Shown here piece after piece: positions 1-8,327 of a stretch of DNA of 64,000 nt; the first letter of the stretch is position 1; each line of letters opens with the position of its first letter. Made by a program: the position numbers and the translations under genes. The stretch spans positions 1 through 64,000 of the forward strand of contig JBBSBI010000004.1 of assembly GCA_038251425.1 (NCBI GenBank), in the 5' to 3' direction. The notes beneath the pieces were generated by a model that was given only the letters and a program-made list of their open reading frames with translations, ran no database searches and had not been told where the DNA came from. The stretch is from JBBRRP01 sp038251425. GTDB lineage: Bacteria > Myxococcota_A > Polyangia > Polyangiales > Polyangiaceae.

Positions 1-25
1 AAGGCAAGGTCAAGGTTAGGCGACG

Positions 26-898
26 ATGCGAACGCACAACACACACAAACAAGCCAAAAGAGCAGCGTTCGCGCTAGGCGTAGCTGTCTCTCTTTCGATG
101 GGAGCCACCGCCGCTCAGGCGCAAGAGATCTTGCTGACTGGGCCACTGGCTGGGGCGCAGGCCGTGCGAAAGCTGAAGTTGTATCGGGAGGGCCGCTTCG
201 AGATTGCTCCCCAAGCTAGCTTCACGTTGCTGGATGAGTACCAGCGCACAATCTTCCTAGGCGCGCGCTTGAACTACAATCTGACCGATTGGCTGGCGCT
301 GGGCGTCTGGGGCGCGACTGGCAGCGTCATCCAGAATCCGACGCATTTGTCAGAGCAGATTCAAGACGTGAACGCCAAGCGGATTGAGGCTGATCCGGCT
401 GGCACAACCCTTTCTCGACGCCTGGTTCAGAACAATCTTGGGCCCGATTTTCGCAAACAGATTGCGGGCGTGGATTGGGTGGTTTCTCCACAGCTTACGG
501 CTGTCCCGTTTCGTGGGAAGCTCGCCTTGTTTCAGGGAATTGTTTTGGACTCCGACCTGTACTTGTTCGGTGGTCCCGCATTCGTGGGCTTAAAAGAGCG
601 CGCTGATTGCGATTTAGATTGCAAGACCTCGTTCACTATGGCTAGCCGCATGGCGATTGCACCGACCTTCGGGCTTGGTTTCTCGTTCTATGTGAATGAT
701 TGGAGCGGCATCGGCTTCGAGTGGCGTGGGCTTCCCTATAGTTGGAATACAGGCGGCTTTGATTTGGGTGGTGGCGGCCCGAAGGGCGACACGCCGGATA
801 ACAAAGTTAACTCTGACGATCGACAGTTCAAGTTCAATCAGATGCTGTCTGTCAGCTTCAACGTCTACCTGCCGACTACACCGCGCATCAGCGAATAG
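26..898 (+). CDS. Outer membrane beta-barrel domain protein
   Basis: The 290-residue product begins with a clear Sec signal peptide (basic start, hydrophobic stretch, cleavage near the ATAAQA/QE junction around residue 33). The rest alternates short polar and aromatic/hydrophobic segments with repeated Gly, Tyr and Trp, as in small 8-12 strand outer-membrane barrels. It resembles the 'outer membrane beta-barrel domain' proteins that are abundant in Myxococcota; that family has no single known function. It ends in an acidic Ser-Glu rather than the usual terminal aromatic residue, so membrane insertion is an inference from strand pattern only. It is transcribed alone and faces the minus-strand HEAT gene. 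The ATG at 26 has a purine-rich AAGG-type stretch upstream. Confidence 0.7.
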   Translation: MRTHNTHKQAKRAAFALGVAVSLSMGATAAQAQEILLTGPLAGAQAVRKLKLYREGRFEIAPQASFTLLDEYQRTIFLGARLNYNLTDWLALGVWGATGSVIQNPTHLSEQIQDVNAKRIEADPAGTTLSRRLVQNNLGPDFRKQIAGVDWVVSPQLTAVPFRGKLALFQGIVLDSDLYLFGGPAFVGLKERADCDLDCKTSFTMASRMAIAPTFGLGFSFYVNDWSGIGFEWRGLPYSWNTGGFDLGGGGPKGDTPDNKVNSDDRQFKFNQMLSVSFNVYLPTTPRISE

Positions 899-1035
899 CC
901 CAGGTAATTGCGAAGCGTCGCTGTCGAAAGCGGGTCCATCGCGTTCCGCCATTGGTTGGCGCGCGGAAACGCCGCCGGTCGGTTATTCGCGTGCCTGCAA
1001 CGCCCAGGTTCGCTAGCGAAAGCCAATCGGTTACG

Positions 1036-1779
1036 CTAGCGGAGAGCGACGACCTTGTCGTCGGCTAGCCGAAAACCGGGAGGCAAGGAGTCGATGCACG
1101 CTTCGCGCAGTTCCAACGGGATGACCCAGCCTTTTTCGGCGAGCCCGGTGGCGGTTCGGTTCTTGACGCGCAAAGACTCCTCCTGCTCAAGACCAGCCAC
1201 TAAGGCTTCGGTACTAGCTTCATCATTCAGGGCCAGCACCGCCACTACTGCCGCGTGCCGAACGGGCTCGCTGACATCTTGGATGAATGGCAAAAGTGCG
1301 ACCCGTACATCCTCGCTCACATGTTCGGCGAGAACTCCGATCAGCTGGATCTTCGGTTCAGGGTTACGGACGTACTCGGTATCGAACTGATCGAGTGCAG
1401 CCAGAAGCTCCTCCACATAGTGCTCAGGCTCAATGATTTCCTTCAGAATCTTGAGCGGCCAGGTCAAGCTTTCGGCCTTCTTGCAATAGGCTCGAAGCGG
1501 CTCAAGCGCCGCTTTTCCGGTGGCAATTAGCCCCCGCGCGGCTGCCGCTTTTTCATCCTGATCGGTGATGGAAGGATCCATCGACCAGTTGAAGCGCTTG
1601 AGGAGTGCCCCGGCGCTAGCAGCTGTGCCGATTTTTCCAAGCTGCTCGATCGCATCTTGCCGATCATAATCCTGGGTAAGCTTGCTTTCTACCAACCTCG
1701 CGAAGCGCGCCACATCGCGCTCTGACTTAGAGACAGGCTTCTGGCTTTTCCCTTTTCCGAACCAATCAAGTAAGCCCAT
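1036..1779 (-). CDS. HEAT-repeat domain protein
   Basis: This 247-residue soluble protein is built of paired helices typical of HEAT/armadillo-like repeats. Clear repeat units are seen in the regions beginning RQDAIEQLGKIG, KAAAARGLIATGK, VRVALLPFIQDV and VRHAAVVAVLAL. Such proteins act as scaffolds for protein-protein contacts; the partner is unknown. The first 15 residues are basic (GKGKSQKPVSKSER) and there is no signal peptide, so it is probably cytoplasmic. The ATG at 1779 has a GAGGA ribosome site about 9 bases upstream. A perfect 9-bp inverted repeat lies directly before that ribosome site (see 1796-1816). Confidence 0.75.
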   Translation of the reverse strand: MGLLDWFGKGKSQKPVSKSERDVARFARLVESKLTQDYDRQDAIEQLGKIGTAASAGALLKRFNWSMDPSITDQDEKAAAARGLIATGKAALEPLRAYCKKAESLTWPLKILKEIIEPEHYVEELLAALDQFDTEYVRNPEPKIQLIGVLAEHVSEDVRVALLPFIQDVSEPVRHAAVVAVLALNDEASTEALVAGLEQEESLRVKNRTATGLAEKGWVIPLELREACIDSLPPGFRLADDKVVALR

Positions 1780-1795
1780 ATTCTCGGTTCCTCAG

Positions 1796-1816
1796 GCCAA
1801 AATCCTAGATTTTGGC
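1796..1816 (-). promoter_or_regulatory. Perfect 9-bp inverted repeat beside the HEAT-gene ribosome site
   Basis: GCCAAAATC and GATTTTGGC are exact reverse complements separated by CTA. In the leader of the HEAT-repeat gene this forms a 9-bp hairpin with a 3-base loop whose edge lies about 2 bases from the TGAGG ribosome site. It could be an operator for a dimeric repressor or an RNA hairpin that limits ribosome access; a terminator is unlikely because no T-run follows on the minus strand. The structure is seen in the sequence; its role is inference. Confidence 0.45.
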
Positions 1817-1972
1817 GAAGTTAAGCCACGCGTCGCACGCTGGTGCGGAGCGCTTATAGCCCGCATCCGTCCAACGTAAAGCCCCCTAGCCTGCGGAACC
1901 ACTGCGGAACCCGCTGGGATAAACGTGTCTTCCTGTTACGGAGGAACGGTCGCAGGAAGGAGTGCTTAGCCT

Positions 1973-3436
1973 TCAGGCGGGGAGCAGTACTGCAACCAAA
2001 ACAACCGAGCTGTCCCGGAGGCTCACCTGAAAGCGCACGGGGCGCCCGTGCTTCTGAGACAGCTGGGCCTCGCTTGCCTGGATCTTGGCAACGAAAAGGT
2101 CGAAAGTGATGTGCTCCACGGGATCCCCGAGCTGACGCTTGGCGTCCACATACTCACGGTGGATCCGCCCGTAATATTGCCCTTGCGCTTCCGCAGCCAA
2201 AGCCGCAGCAACATTCGGATCCGTCTGCTGAGCCATGGCGGAACTCTCGTCCACACTCAACGCTTCCGAGAAAGCCTTAGATGAAGGGGACTGCGAAGGA
2301 CGACCTTCTTCATCCGTCGTGTCTTCCGCCACACCCATGAGGGCATTCAAGAGAGAATTGATCCTGAAAACCAAGCCACCAAGCTCTGCATGCTCGATCT
2401 GAAATCGCAGATCACTGTTGCCATTCATGATCGCTAAGAGGCCATCTTCAAGCTCAGAAATCGGGCGTGAAATGTAATTGCCAAGCAAGAATCCGCCCGC
2501 GACCACGAGCAGCACTCCGAGCAGCGTCATTCCAACGATCGGTCCTCCGAGCAAGGTCCCAAAATCCGGCACGAGCGCGATGGGCGCTGCCGCGATCAGC
2601 ACAAGTGGCGTCGAACCGTACCCTTGCACGGGTGTTGCACCATAAACGCTGCCATCCACGGCTCCTTCCGCCACGTTCAGGCTACCCGTCTTCTGCGCAG
2701 CTGTTGCAGCGGAAAGAACAATCGGTGAACTGGCTGATGCCATCGCAGCCCCCGTGCCACTTCCGCTGTGGGCGACGATCTCTAACCCATTCGGGCCTGG
2801 TACGGCGGCGGCCAAGCTCAAACCGCTCGTGCCTTCACTGGTTCGGACTAGCCGCTCATCGTTCAAAGGCATGCCCACCACCGCGACACCTAAAACAACG
2901 CCATCGTCCCCGCGCACGCCCGCGTAGGTTACCAACATTTGCTCGTTGCGAGCGCGGTTGAGCCAGACCTCACTGGCCGTGGGAATACCTTTGAGCACAC
3001 TCTTTAAGTTTGGGTACGCCTCGACCAGCTTTTCCCCGCGCATCAAGGCGGAGCCATTCTTGCCGAGGACAACCCCTTGGGCGTCAGCAAACAGCACCAG
3101 GGATGGCGCCAACTTATCGAGGCTAGCTTCGGCAACAATCGCCTCACTCAGCTGGTTCGCCTGCGCCGTTGCGGCATCCTGCCTGGCTGACTCAGTTCCC
3201 GCCGAAAAAATAGCGCGGATCGGTTCGCGAGAGGCATTCACCCCAAGCCAGCGTTCCAGACGCGAGGCATCGAGTGCCAACTGGGTGTTGGCAGTCCTCA
3301 GAGCTCGGGCCACTTCCTGCTTGCGCGCACCGGGGTCAGAGACCACCCGCGTGAGCGAATTCATCAGCAAACCGAAAATAGCGAGCCCAACGAGGAGCAT
3401 CGTGATGGCGTTGACTGCAATGATCTTCCAGCGCAT
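1973..3436 (-). CDS. MXAN_5187-family membrane sensor-like protein
   Basis: The 487-residue protein has a membrane helix at residues ~7-27, a long periplasmic sensor-like region, a second membrane helix near residues 300-322, and a HAMP-like segment beginning YISRPISELEDGLLAI. A Ser/Thr-rich linker follows. The last ~85 residues (YYGRIHREYVDAKRQLGD through RPVRFQVSLRD) match my memory of the C-terminal domain named after Myxococcus MXAN_5187. The double-helix plus periplasmic-domain layout is that of a chemoreceptor or kinase sensor, but no kinase, MCP or cyclase output domain is present. Function is unknown; signal relay through the C-terminal domain is inference. ATG at 3436. Confidence 0.75.
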   Translation of the reverse strand: MRWKIIAVNAITMLLVGLAIFGLLMNSLTRVVSDPGARKQEVARALRTANTQLALDASRLERWLGVNASREPIRAIFSAGTESARQDAATAQANQLSEAIVAEASLDKLAPSLVLFADAQGVVLGKNGSALMRGEKLVEAYPNLKSVLKGIPTASEVWLNRARNEQMLVTYAGVRGDDGVVLGVAVVGMPLNDERLVRTSEGTSGLSLAAAVPGPNGLEIVAHSGSGTGAAMASASSPIVLSAATAAQKTGSLNVAEGAVDGSVYGATPVQGYGSTPLVLIAAAPIALVPDFGTLLGGPIVGMTLLGVLLVVAGGFLLGNYISRPISELEDGLLAIMNGNSDLRFQIEHAELGGLVFRINSLLNALMGVAEDTTDEEGRPSQSPSSKAFSEALSVDESSAMAQQTDPNVAAALAAEAQGQYYGRIHREYVDAKRQLGDPVEHITFDLFVAKIQASEAQLSQKHGRPVRFQVSLRDSSVVLVAVLLPA

Positions 3437-3852
3437 TTTCGTAGTAGCCCCTGTCGATTTGTCTCAGCAAGGGCCAGCACACTCGCGCACTTGCCTCTGC
3501 CCAACTGCCGATCCGCCAAGGCGCGCATCGGGTAAGCCCTGAGAGTAACATCATCCTCACAGAAAGGAACAAAAGCGTGGCGGCTCGAGAACGTTTACTC
3601 GTCGATTCACGGATGTTGCGAATGGTCTTCCATAAGCATGTTGATCAGCAGGCTCTGGAGCTCCGCCGTCGTTATTTCTGGCCCGCCCACGGGTGTTGTT
3701 AGGGCACAAGATTGACCACGCGGCCGACCTAAAATGATTTTTGTAATGATTTTTCGGCGATCAATTGCTGCCAACTGCGGGGGGCCTTGAAGAAGCGAGG
3801 CGCTCTGGGCTAAAGGGGCGCTCCTTTGCCAGCCGGGAATAGCCCGGATTCT
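3437..3852. other. Intergenic region before tRNA-His
   Basis: This 416-base gap separates the divergent MXAN_5187-like gene from tRNA-His. It probably carries the promoters of both. The only coding-like element is a 41-codon GTG reading frame at 3577-3702, listed separately. An AT-rich patch (GATTTTTGTAATGATTTTTC) is centred near 3745, but no convincing -35/-10 pair was found. Confidence 0.5.
3577..3702 (+). CDS. Possible 41-residue small ORF
   Basis: A GTG-started frame of 41 codons, preceded by AAAGGA at good spacing (about 8 bases). The product would be basic, with RMLRMVFHKH and LELRRRYFW segments, and ends in Cys-Cys. I do not recognise it. It has no family match I can recall, and chance ORFs of this length are common, so this is a weak call that rests on the ribosome site only. 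Confidence 0.18.
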   Translation: MAARERLLVDSRMLRMVFHKHVDQQALELRRRYFWPAHGCC

Positions 3853-3928
3853 GGTGGGTGTAGCTCAGTGGTAGAGCACCGGATTGTGATTCCGGTCGTC
3901 GCGGGTTCAATTCCCGTCATCCACCCCA
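3853..3928 (+). tRNA. tRNA-His (anticodon GTG)
   Basis: All arms fold. The acceptor stem GTGGGTG (3854-3860) pairs with CATCCAC (3918-3924), with one G-U pair. The anticodon stem encloses TTGTGAT, giving anticodon GTG. The T stem GCGGG (3901-3905) pairs with CCCGT around loop TTCAATT. The base before the acceptor stem (3853) is G and the discriminator (3925) is C, the extra G(-1):C73 pair that marks histidine tRNAs. CCA is encoded (3926-3928). Confidence 0.97.
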
Positions 3929-3953
3929 ACCGTCCTCAATAACGGAGGACGGT
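3929..3953 (+). terminator. Hairpin directly after tRNA-His
   Basis: ACCGTCCTC and GAGGACGGT form a perfect 9-bp stem with a 7-base loop starting at the base after the encoded CCA. No T-run follows, so it may be a weak terminator or a processing structure rather than a classical intrinsic terminator. Confidence 0.5.
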
Positions 3954-3990
3954 GACCTAAAGGGGCAATTCAACACTTCCTTTCTCGAGC

Positions 3991-5145
3991 ATGGCTGGCG
4001 ATAGCGACTCCTGGGATCTTGACACGCTGGCCGTGCATGCGGATTGCCGTGAGCCGTTCTTAGGTGCGGTGACGGAGCCCATCGTTCTATCGACCACGTT
4101 CGCCCAACCTGAACCTGGTAAGCCTATCCGCTTCGAATACGGCCGGAGCGGTAACCCCACCCGGGCGGCGCTTGAGCAGGCGCTGGCGGCGCTTGAAGGA
4201 GGTCGTTTCGGCTTGGCTTTTGCTAGTGGCAGCGCGGCAACCTTGAACGTGTTGGCCGCACTCTCTCCCGGAGATCACGTCATCTGCGGGGATGATGTTT
4301 ACGGCGGAACGTTTCGCTTGCTCGAACATGCGAAACGCACTCAGAACATCGAGCTGACCCGACTCGATCTCAGAGATACTCAGGCGGTCAGCGCCGCGTT
4401 TCAAGACCGGACGCGGCTGATTTGGTTCGAGACGCCTACCAACCCCACGCTCAAGATCTTCGATATTCGGCGCCTCAGTGAACTCGCGGCTGCTAGGGGA
4501 GCGATTTCAGTTGTCGACAATACCTTCGCCACGCCGATCCTCCAACGTCCGCTGGTACTCGGCGCGACAGCCGTGGTTCATTCAACCACCAAGTACATCA
4601 ACGGGCACTCAGATGTAGTTGGTGGGGCTGTGATCACGAATGATTCGGAACTCTACGAAAAGCTGAAGTGGACGCAGAATGCGCTTGGGGCTGTACCGAG
4701 CCCTTTTGATTGTTACCTGACGTTGCGTGGGCTCAAGACGCTTCCGCTCCGGATCCGGCACTCCTCTCGCACCGCACATGAGCTCGCGGTGCTGCTCGAA
4801 GCGCACCCCAAAGTGGATCGGGTATTTTATCCGGGACTTGCCAGCCATTCCGACCACGCACTCGCCACTCAACAGATGGCACTGCCCGGAGCAATGATCA
4901 GCCTCCAGCTTCAGGGAGGCCTGGATGCTGCACGCGCATTTTTAATGAGCCTGCGGCTTTTCACTCTCGCAGAAAGTCTTGGCGCCGTAGAATCGCTTGC
5001 CGAGCACCCGGCTTCCATGACCCACGCGTCAATCCCGGGGCCGGAACGTCATCGGCTTGGTATCACTGATGGGCTGGTGCGGCTTTCGGTGGGCCTGGAG
5101 TCTCAGCGAGACCTCTGGGCCGATTTGGAGCAGGCGCTCCGCTAA
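3991..5145 (+). CDS. metB: Cystathionine gamma-synthase/lyase-type PLP enzyme
   Basis: This 384-residue protein belongs to the Cys/Met-metabolism PLP-dependent enzymes (trans-sulfuration family). The PLP lysine is K201 in the signature HSTTKYINGHSD. Other family marks are the FEYGRSGNPTR segment near residue 48, FASGSAATLNVL, and the C-terminal GAVESLAEHPASMTHA and VRLSVGLE. Length equals the usual ~385. The family covers cystathionine gamma-synthase, gamma-lyase, beta-lyase and O-acetylhomoserine sulfhydrylase; which reaction is catalysed cannot be settled from sequence alone, so the symbol is tentative. It follows the tRNA hairpin and precedes an unrelated lipoprotein gene. The ATG at 3991 lacks a strong ribosome site. 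Confidence 0.85.
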   Translation: MAGDSDSWDLDTLAVHADCREPFLGAVTEPIVLSTTFAQPEPGKPIRFEYGRSGNPTRAALEQALAALEGGRFGLAFASGSAATLNVLAALSPGDHVICGDDVYGGTFRLLEHAKRTQNIELTRLDLRDTQAVSAAFQDRTRLIWFETPTNPTLKIFDIRRLSELAAARGAISVVDNTFATPILQRPLVLGATAVVHSTTKYINGHSDVVGGAVITNDSELYEKLKWTQNALGAVPSPFDCYLTLRGLKTLPLRIRHSSRTAHELAVLLEAHPKVDRVFYPGLASHSDHALATQQMALPGAMISLQLQGGLDAARAFLMSLRLFTLAESLGAVESLAEHPASMTHASIPGPERHRLGITDGLVRLSVGLESQRDLWADLEQALR

Positions 5146-5221
5146 GTTTCTAGCCCTATATTGGCGCGGTAATGGTAGAAGAGCCGAACTTGGGCAAGCG
5201 CTAAGAAGGAGTGGACACGAG

Positions 5222-5785
5222 ATGCGGGTTTTGAAGCTAAATTTTTGCGTGCTTTCGGTATTGGTTTTGGCTTCGTGCAGTGACCCTACGGAGGCACCTG
5301 CCGAAGCGGCTATCAAGGGCTACTCCTCAACTCGCTTGGGGGAGGCCTGTCTTTCGCAAGGCCAAGCCAGTTTTGGAACGAAGGTGCCCACGAGCGCTCG
5401 GGATGAGGGGTTAGCCGTTAGGGACGGTGTCGATGGCGCGTCTATTGGCTGCAGCATTAAGGGGACTGGCCCCTACACCGTAGAAGCAACGGGCAGATAT
5501 CAGGGAACTAGCTTCAGCATGGCCGGGACTGTTGGGGCCGACGGAAATGGCACGCTCACGCGTTTTACGTTAGATTCCACTGCGACTGGGACCCTTCTGA
5601 CCAACAAGGAGCCCTGTACGCTTGACGCGTCACCGGCGCCGGGCGCTGGAGAAAAGCTGAGAATCGCTCCTGGCGAGATGTTCGCGCAGATTGAGTGCCC
5701 CTATATGTATAACAACGGCAGCCCGGACGTCACCCACTGCCAGGCCATAGCGAACTTCGTACTCCTGAAGAGCTGCGCCAAGTAA
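5222..5785 (+). CDS. Small lipoprotein of unknown function
   Basis: The 187-residue product has a lipoprotein signal: basic start, hydrophobic core and lipobox LASC with the acylated Cys at residue 19. The frame is open further upstream, but the ATG at 5222 was chosen because AAGGAG lies at 5206-5211 with 10 bases spacing and the signal peptide begins there. The mature part has Cys pairs (SCS, EACLSQ, IGCSIKG, EPCTL, ECPYM, THCQA, KSCAK) suggesting disulfides outside the cytoplasm. I do not recognise a family. Confidence 0.7.
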   Translation: MRVLKLNFCVLSVLVLASCSDPTEAPAEAAIKGYSSTRLGEACLSQGQASFGTKVPTSARDEGLAVRDGVDGASIGCSIKGTGPYTVEATGRYQGTSFSMAGTVGADGNGTLTRFTLDSTATGTLLTNKEPCTLDASPAPGAGEKLRIAPGEMFAQIECPYMYNNGSPDVTHCQAIANFVLLKSCAK

Positions 5786-5808
5786 GGCGTCAGGCCCGCC
5801 TGGCAGCG

Positions 5809-6678
5809 TTAACTCAACGTGCCTGATGGCGGCTGCGCGGGGGGATTGGTCGAGCTGACACCGAGCAAATCGGAGGCATCTGTCACCCGATCCAGCTCCA
5901 AGAGCTCGGAGGCATCCCCCTCGATGCGAACGACCACGGCTGTGATGTTGTCTTCGCCGCCCTGTTCATTGGCGCGTGCAATCAGCCTCTCACACGCAAC
6001 CGGGAGGCTAGGATTCGCCAACACCGTCTGAAGGATCTCCTCATCCTCAACCATGCCACTCAGGCCGTCTGAGCAGAGCACAAAAATATCGCCCACTTCC
6101 GCCGACTGACCCTGCAAATCGACGGCTACCTGATCTTGCATGCCAAGCGCACGCGTGATGACATTTTTGGGCAGCTCGCTACGCTGCTCCTCACTCAATT
6201 CGGGCATCGCCGTCAAATAATCGTTAACTAATGAGTGATCGCGGGTGAGCTGCTCAATGGCACCATTTCGGATGCGATACGCCCGGCTATCCCCCACGTG
6301 CCCAAAGAAGATCTTTTGCTTCTTGCGACTGAAAAGCGCTCCGACAACCGTGGTGCCCATGCCCTGACAATCACGAGCTCGGACGCTGTGCTCGAGGATC
6401 TGACGATTGGCTAGGCGGATGCCGGTCATCAGCCGATTCTCTTCTTCGCTCAAGCGAGCGTCGAAATGAAAAGGCCAGGTCACGTCTTCTGTGGCGGTGA
6501 CCTGAAAAAAATCTCTTATCGCCTCCGTCGCCAGACGGCTGGCGATGTCCCCCGCGCGATGCCCGCCCATGCCATCGGCGACAATGAAGAGTTCCTGATC
6601 GCTCAGGATCGCGAAGCTATCCTCGTTGTGTTCACGCTGAAGCCCAACATCCGTTAGCCCGGCAGCAACGGCTCTCAT
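5809..6678 (-). CDS. PP2C-type Ser/Thr protein phosphatase
   Basis: This is a bacterial PP2C (Stp/PrpC-type) metal-dependent phosphatase that removes phosphate from Ser/Thr residues, the usual partner of Hanks-type kinases. The motifs are all present: LQREHNEDSF, VADGMGGHRAGD, GDSRAYRIR, LCSDGLSGMV and GGEDNITAVVV, including the metal-binding aspartates. The ATG at 6678 is chosen because the catalytic domain starts right after it and AAGGTG precedes it by 8 bases. Upstream ATG 6819 and TTG 6843 in frame would add a 47-55 residue low-conservation leader. A short tail follows the domain. It lies downstream of frr on the same strand, but I see no kinase gene in the window. Confidence 0.9.
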   Translation of the reverse strand: MRAVAAGLTDVGLQREHNEDSFAILSDQELFIVADGMGGHRAGDIASRLATEAIRDFFQVTATEDVTWPFHFDARLSEEENRLMTGIRLANRQILEHSVRARDCQGMGTTVVGALFSRKKQKIFFGHVGDSRAYRIRNGAIEQLTRDHSLVNDYLTAMPELSEEQRSELPKNVITRALGMQDQVAVDLQGQSAEVGDIFVLCSDGLSGMVEDEEILQTVLANPSLPVACERLIARANEQGGEDNITAVVVRIEGDASELLELDRVTDASDLLGVSSTNPPAQPPSGTLS

Positions 6679-6858
6679 GAGTGAGGCACCTTGTGGGCCG
6701 CCCTCCGCCAACGAGCCTGCAGGGCGGGCTTGAACGTTCGAGCCATTGTCGGTGGGTGATCCATTGGAGAAGAGGGAAATTCTTGGGGGCCAGGGGAGTA
6801 TTGTCAAGCGTTCCGCCATTTTCAGACGAACACGCGGGGGCAAGCTGCGATGCCGGGC

Positions 6859-7416
6859 TCAGACGGTGAGGATTTCCTTCTCCTTGGCCGCCAAGATCTG
6901 ATCGATAGTGGTCGTCGCCTCGGCCACTTGCTCTTCGACCTTCTTCTTGGCGCGCTCAGCCTCATCCTCGCTGACTGACCCCTCCTTCTTTAGATCTCCG
7001 AGCAGGTCCAATGCGTCGTGGCGGCCCTTGCGCACCACGACTTTGGCATCTTCGCCCTGTTTGCGCGCAAGCTTAACCAGATCGCGGCGGCGCTCTTCAC
7101 TCAAGGCAGGCACCGGGATGCGAATCACATCCCCATCATTCTGTGGGTTCAGGCCCAAGTTGCTCTCGCGGATGGCTCGCTCGATCGCAGCCGTTTGGTT
7201 TTTCTCCCAAGGCTTCACGCTCAGCATGCGTGCCTCAGGAACACCAATGGATGCCATCTGTGCAATGGGAGTCGATACCCCGTAGTAGTCGACCCTCAGG
7301 CCATCCAACATGCCCGCGTGTGCGCGACCTGTGCGCAGCTTGCTGAGCTCGCGTTTGAGGGCTTCTTTAGCGCTTTCACCAGCTTGCTTCACTTCAACGA
7401 GAACGTCGTCAATCAT
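6859..7416 (-). CDS. frr: Ribosome recycling factor
   Basis: Full-length RRF (185 residues, as expected), which with EF-G splits post-termination ribosomes. Signature segments are LRTGRAHAGMLDGL near residue 27, the VKPWEKN motif, IRIPVPALSEERRRDLVKLARK and the C-terminal helix ending DQILAAKEKEILTV. It is not next to tsf or pyrH here, which is the more common arrangement; its upstream neighbour is a divergent EEP-family gene. Confidence 0.97.
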   Translation of the reverse strand: MIDDVLVEVKQAGESAKEALKRELSKLRTGRAHAGMLDGLRVDYYGVSTPIAQMASIGVPEARMLSVKPWEKNQTAAIERAIRESNLGLNPQNDGDVIRIPVPALSEERRRDLVKLARKQGEDAKVVVRKGRHDALDLLGDLKKEGSVSEDEAERAKKKVEEQVAEATTTIDQILAAKEKEILTV

Positions 7417-7547
7417 GGGCCAACCTCAGATTTGGGAGCCCTTCCTATATCACTCGGGCATGAGTAGTGCGAGCCCCGACCCCCTGAAGGCGGCCGAGAC
7501 CCCTCTAGCTAGTGACAAGCGCGCCAACTGCAGGCAGTTTTCAGGCG

Positions 7548-8297
7548 ATGCGCCTGCGGGTGATCACCTGGAACATTCACAAGGGCATCGGTGGCGTCGA
7601 CCGTCGCTATGCCCCGGAGCGGGTGCTTCAGCTCCTACTCCATCATCAACCCGATGTGCTGCTGCTCCAGGAGGTGAGCGAGCACATGCCGCGAAATCGC
7701 TTCGACGATCAGGTGGAACTCCTCTCGAGTGGTCTCGGCATGCCCCACCTGGCGTTCAATCCGCAGCACCGTTTTGCAATGGGAGGCTACGGGAACCTCA
7801 TTCTCAGCCGTTGGCCACTCGATGACATCGAGGAAGTTGACCTTACCGTGGGCTGGCGAAAGAAACGCGGCGCTATCCAGGCTCGCGCGCATGTTCGTAT
7901 GGGCGACAAAACTCGCAGCGTTGTCTTGCACAACCTCCATCTTGGGCTCGCAGGTTCCGAACGTGCCGAACAGTTGAAGCGATTCTTAGCGAGCGGTCCG
8001 TTTCGGGGCATTCACGCGAACACTCCGATTATCTTGGGCGGTGATCTCAACGATCTCTGGGGCACTCTCGGTCCCAGGTTTCTTGCTCCTGCCGGATTCC
8101 AGCGAGCTGGCAGCCTCGCCAACACGTTTCCTGCTGCCATTCCCTTGCGCCCGCTCGACGGCCTTTTTATCAGAGGAAACGTCCAGTTTGTGAAAGGCCA
8201 CGCTTGCACCACGCGTCTGGCGAAGCAAGCCTCCGATCACCGGCCGCTGATTGCCGACTTGGAGCTCAGTCACTTGTTTGCTGCAGCCCCGCCATAA
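7548..8297 (+). CDS. Endonuclease/exonuclease/phosphatase (EEP) family protein
   Basis: The product (249 residues from this ATG) has the EEP fold signature: VITWNIHKGIGG at the start, QEVSEH (metal-binding Glu), HNLHLGLAG, GGDLNDLWG (Asp-x-Asn) and the C-terminal SDHRPLIADL with catalytic Asp-His. Members hydrolyse phosphodiester or phosphomonoester bonds in nucleic acids, lipids or nucleotides; the substrate here is unknown. No signal peptide or membrane segment is seen. A GTG at 7512 would add 12 residues; ATG 7548 is preferred because the conserved first strand begins at once after it. Confidence 0.85.
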   Translation: MRLRVITWNIHKGIGGVDRRYAPERVLQLLLHHQPDVLLLQEVSEHMPRNRFDDQVELLSSGLGMPHLAFNPQHRFAMGGYGNLILSRWPLDDIEEVDLTVGWRKKRGAIQARAHVRMGDKTRSVVLHNLHLGLAGSERAEQLKRFLASGPFRGIHANTPIILGGDLNDLWGTLGPRFLAPAGFQRAGSLANTFPAAIPLRPLDGLFIRGNVQFVKGHACTTRLAKQASDHRPLIADLELSHLFAAAPP

Positions 8298-8327
8298 TGC
8301 GCGCTGGCGTGTGAGCCAACGAGCAGG

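Noticed and set aside
1009..1020. TTCGCTAGCGAA palindrome between the barrel gene and the HEAT gene
   Set aside because: A single 12-base palindrome without loop or T-run; not enough for a terminator or operator call.
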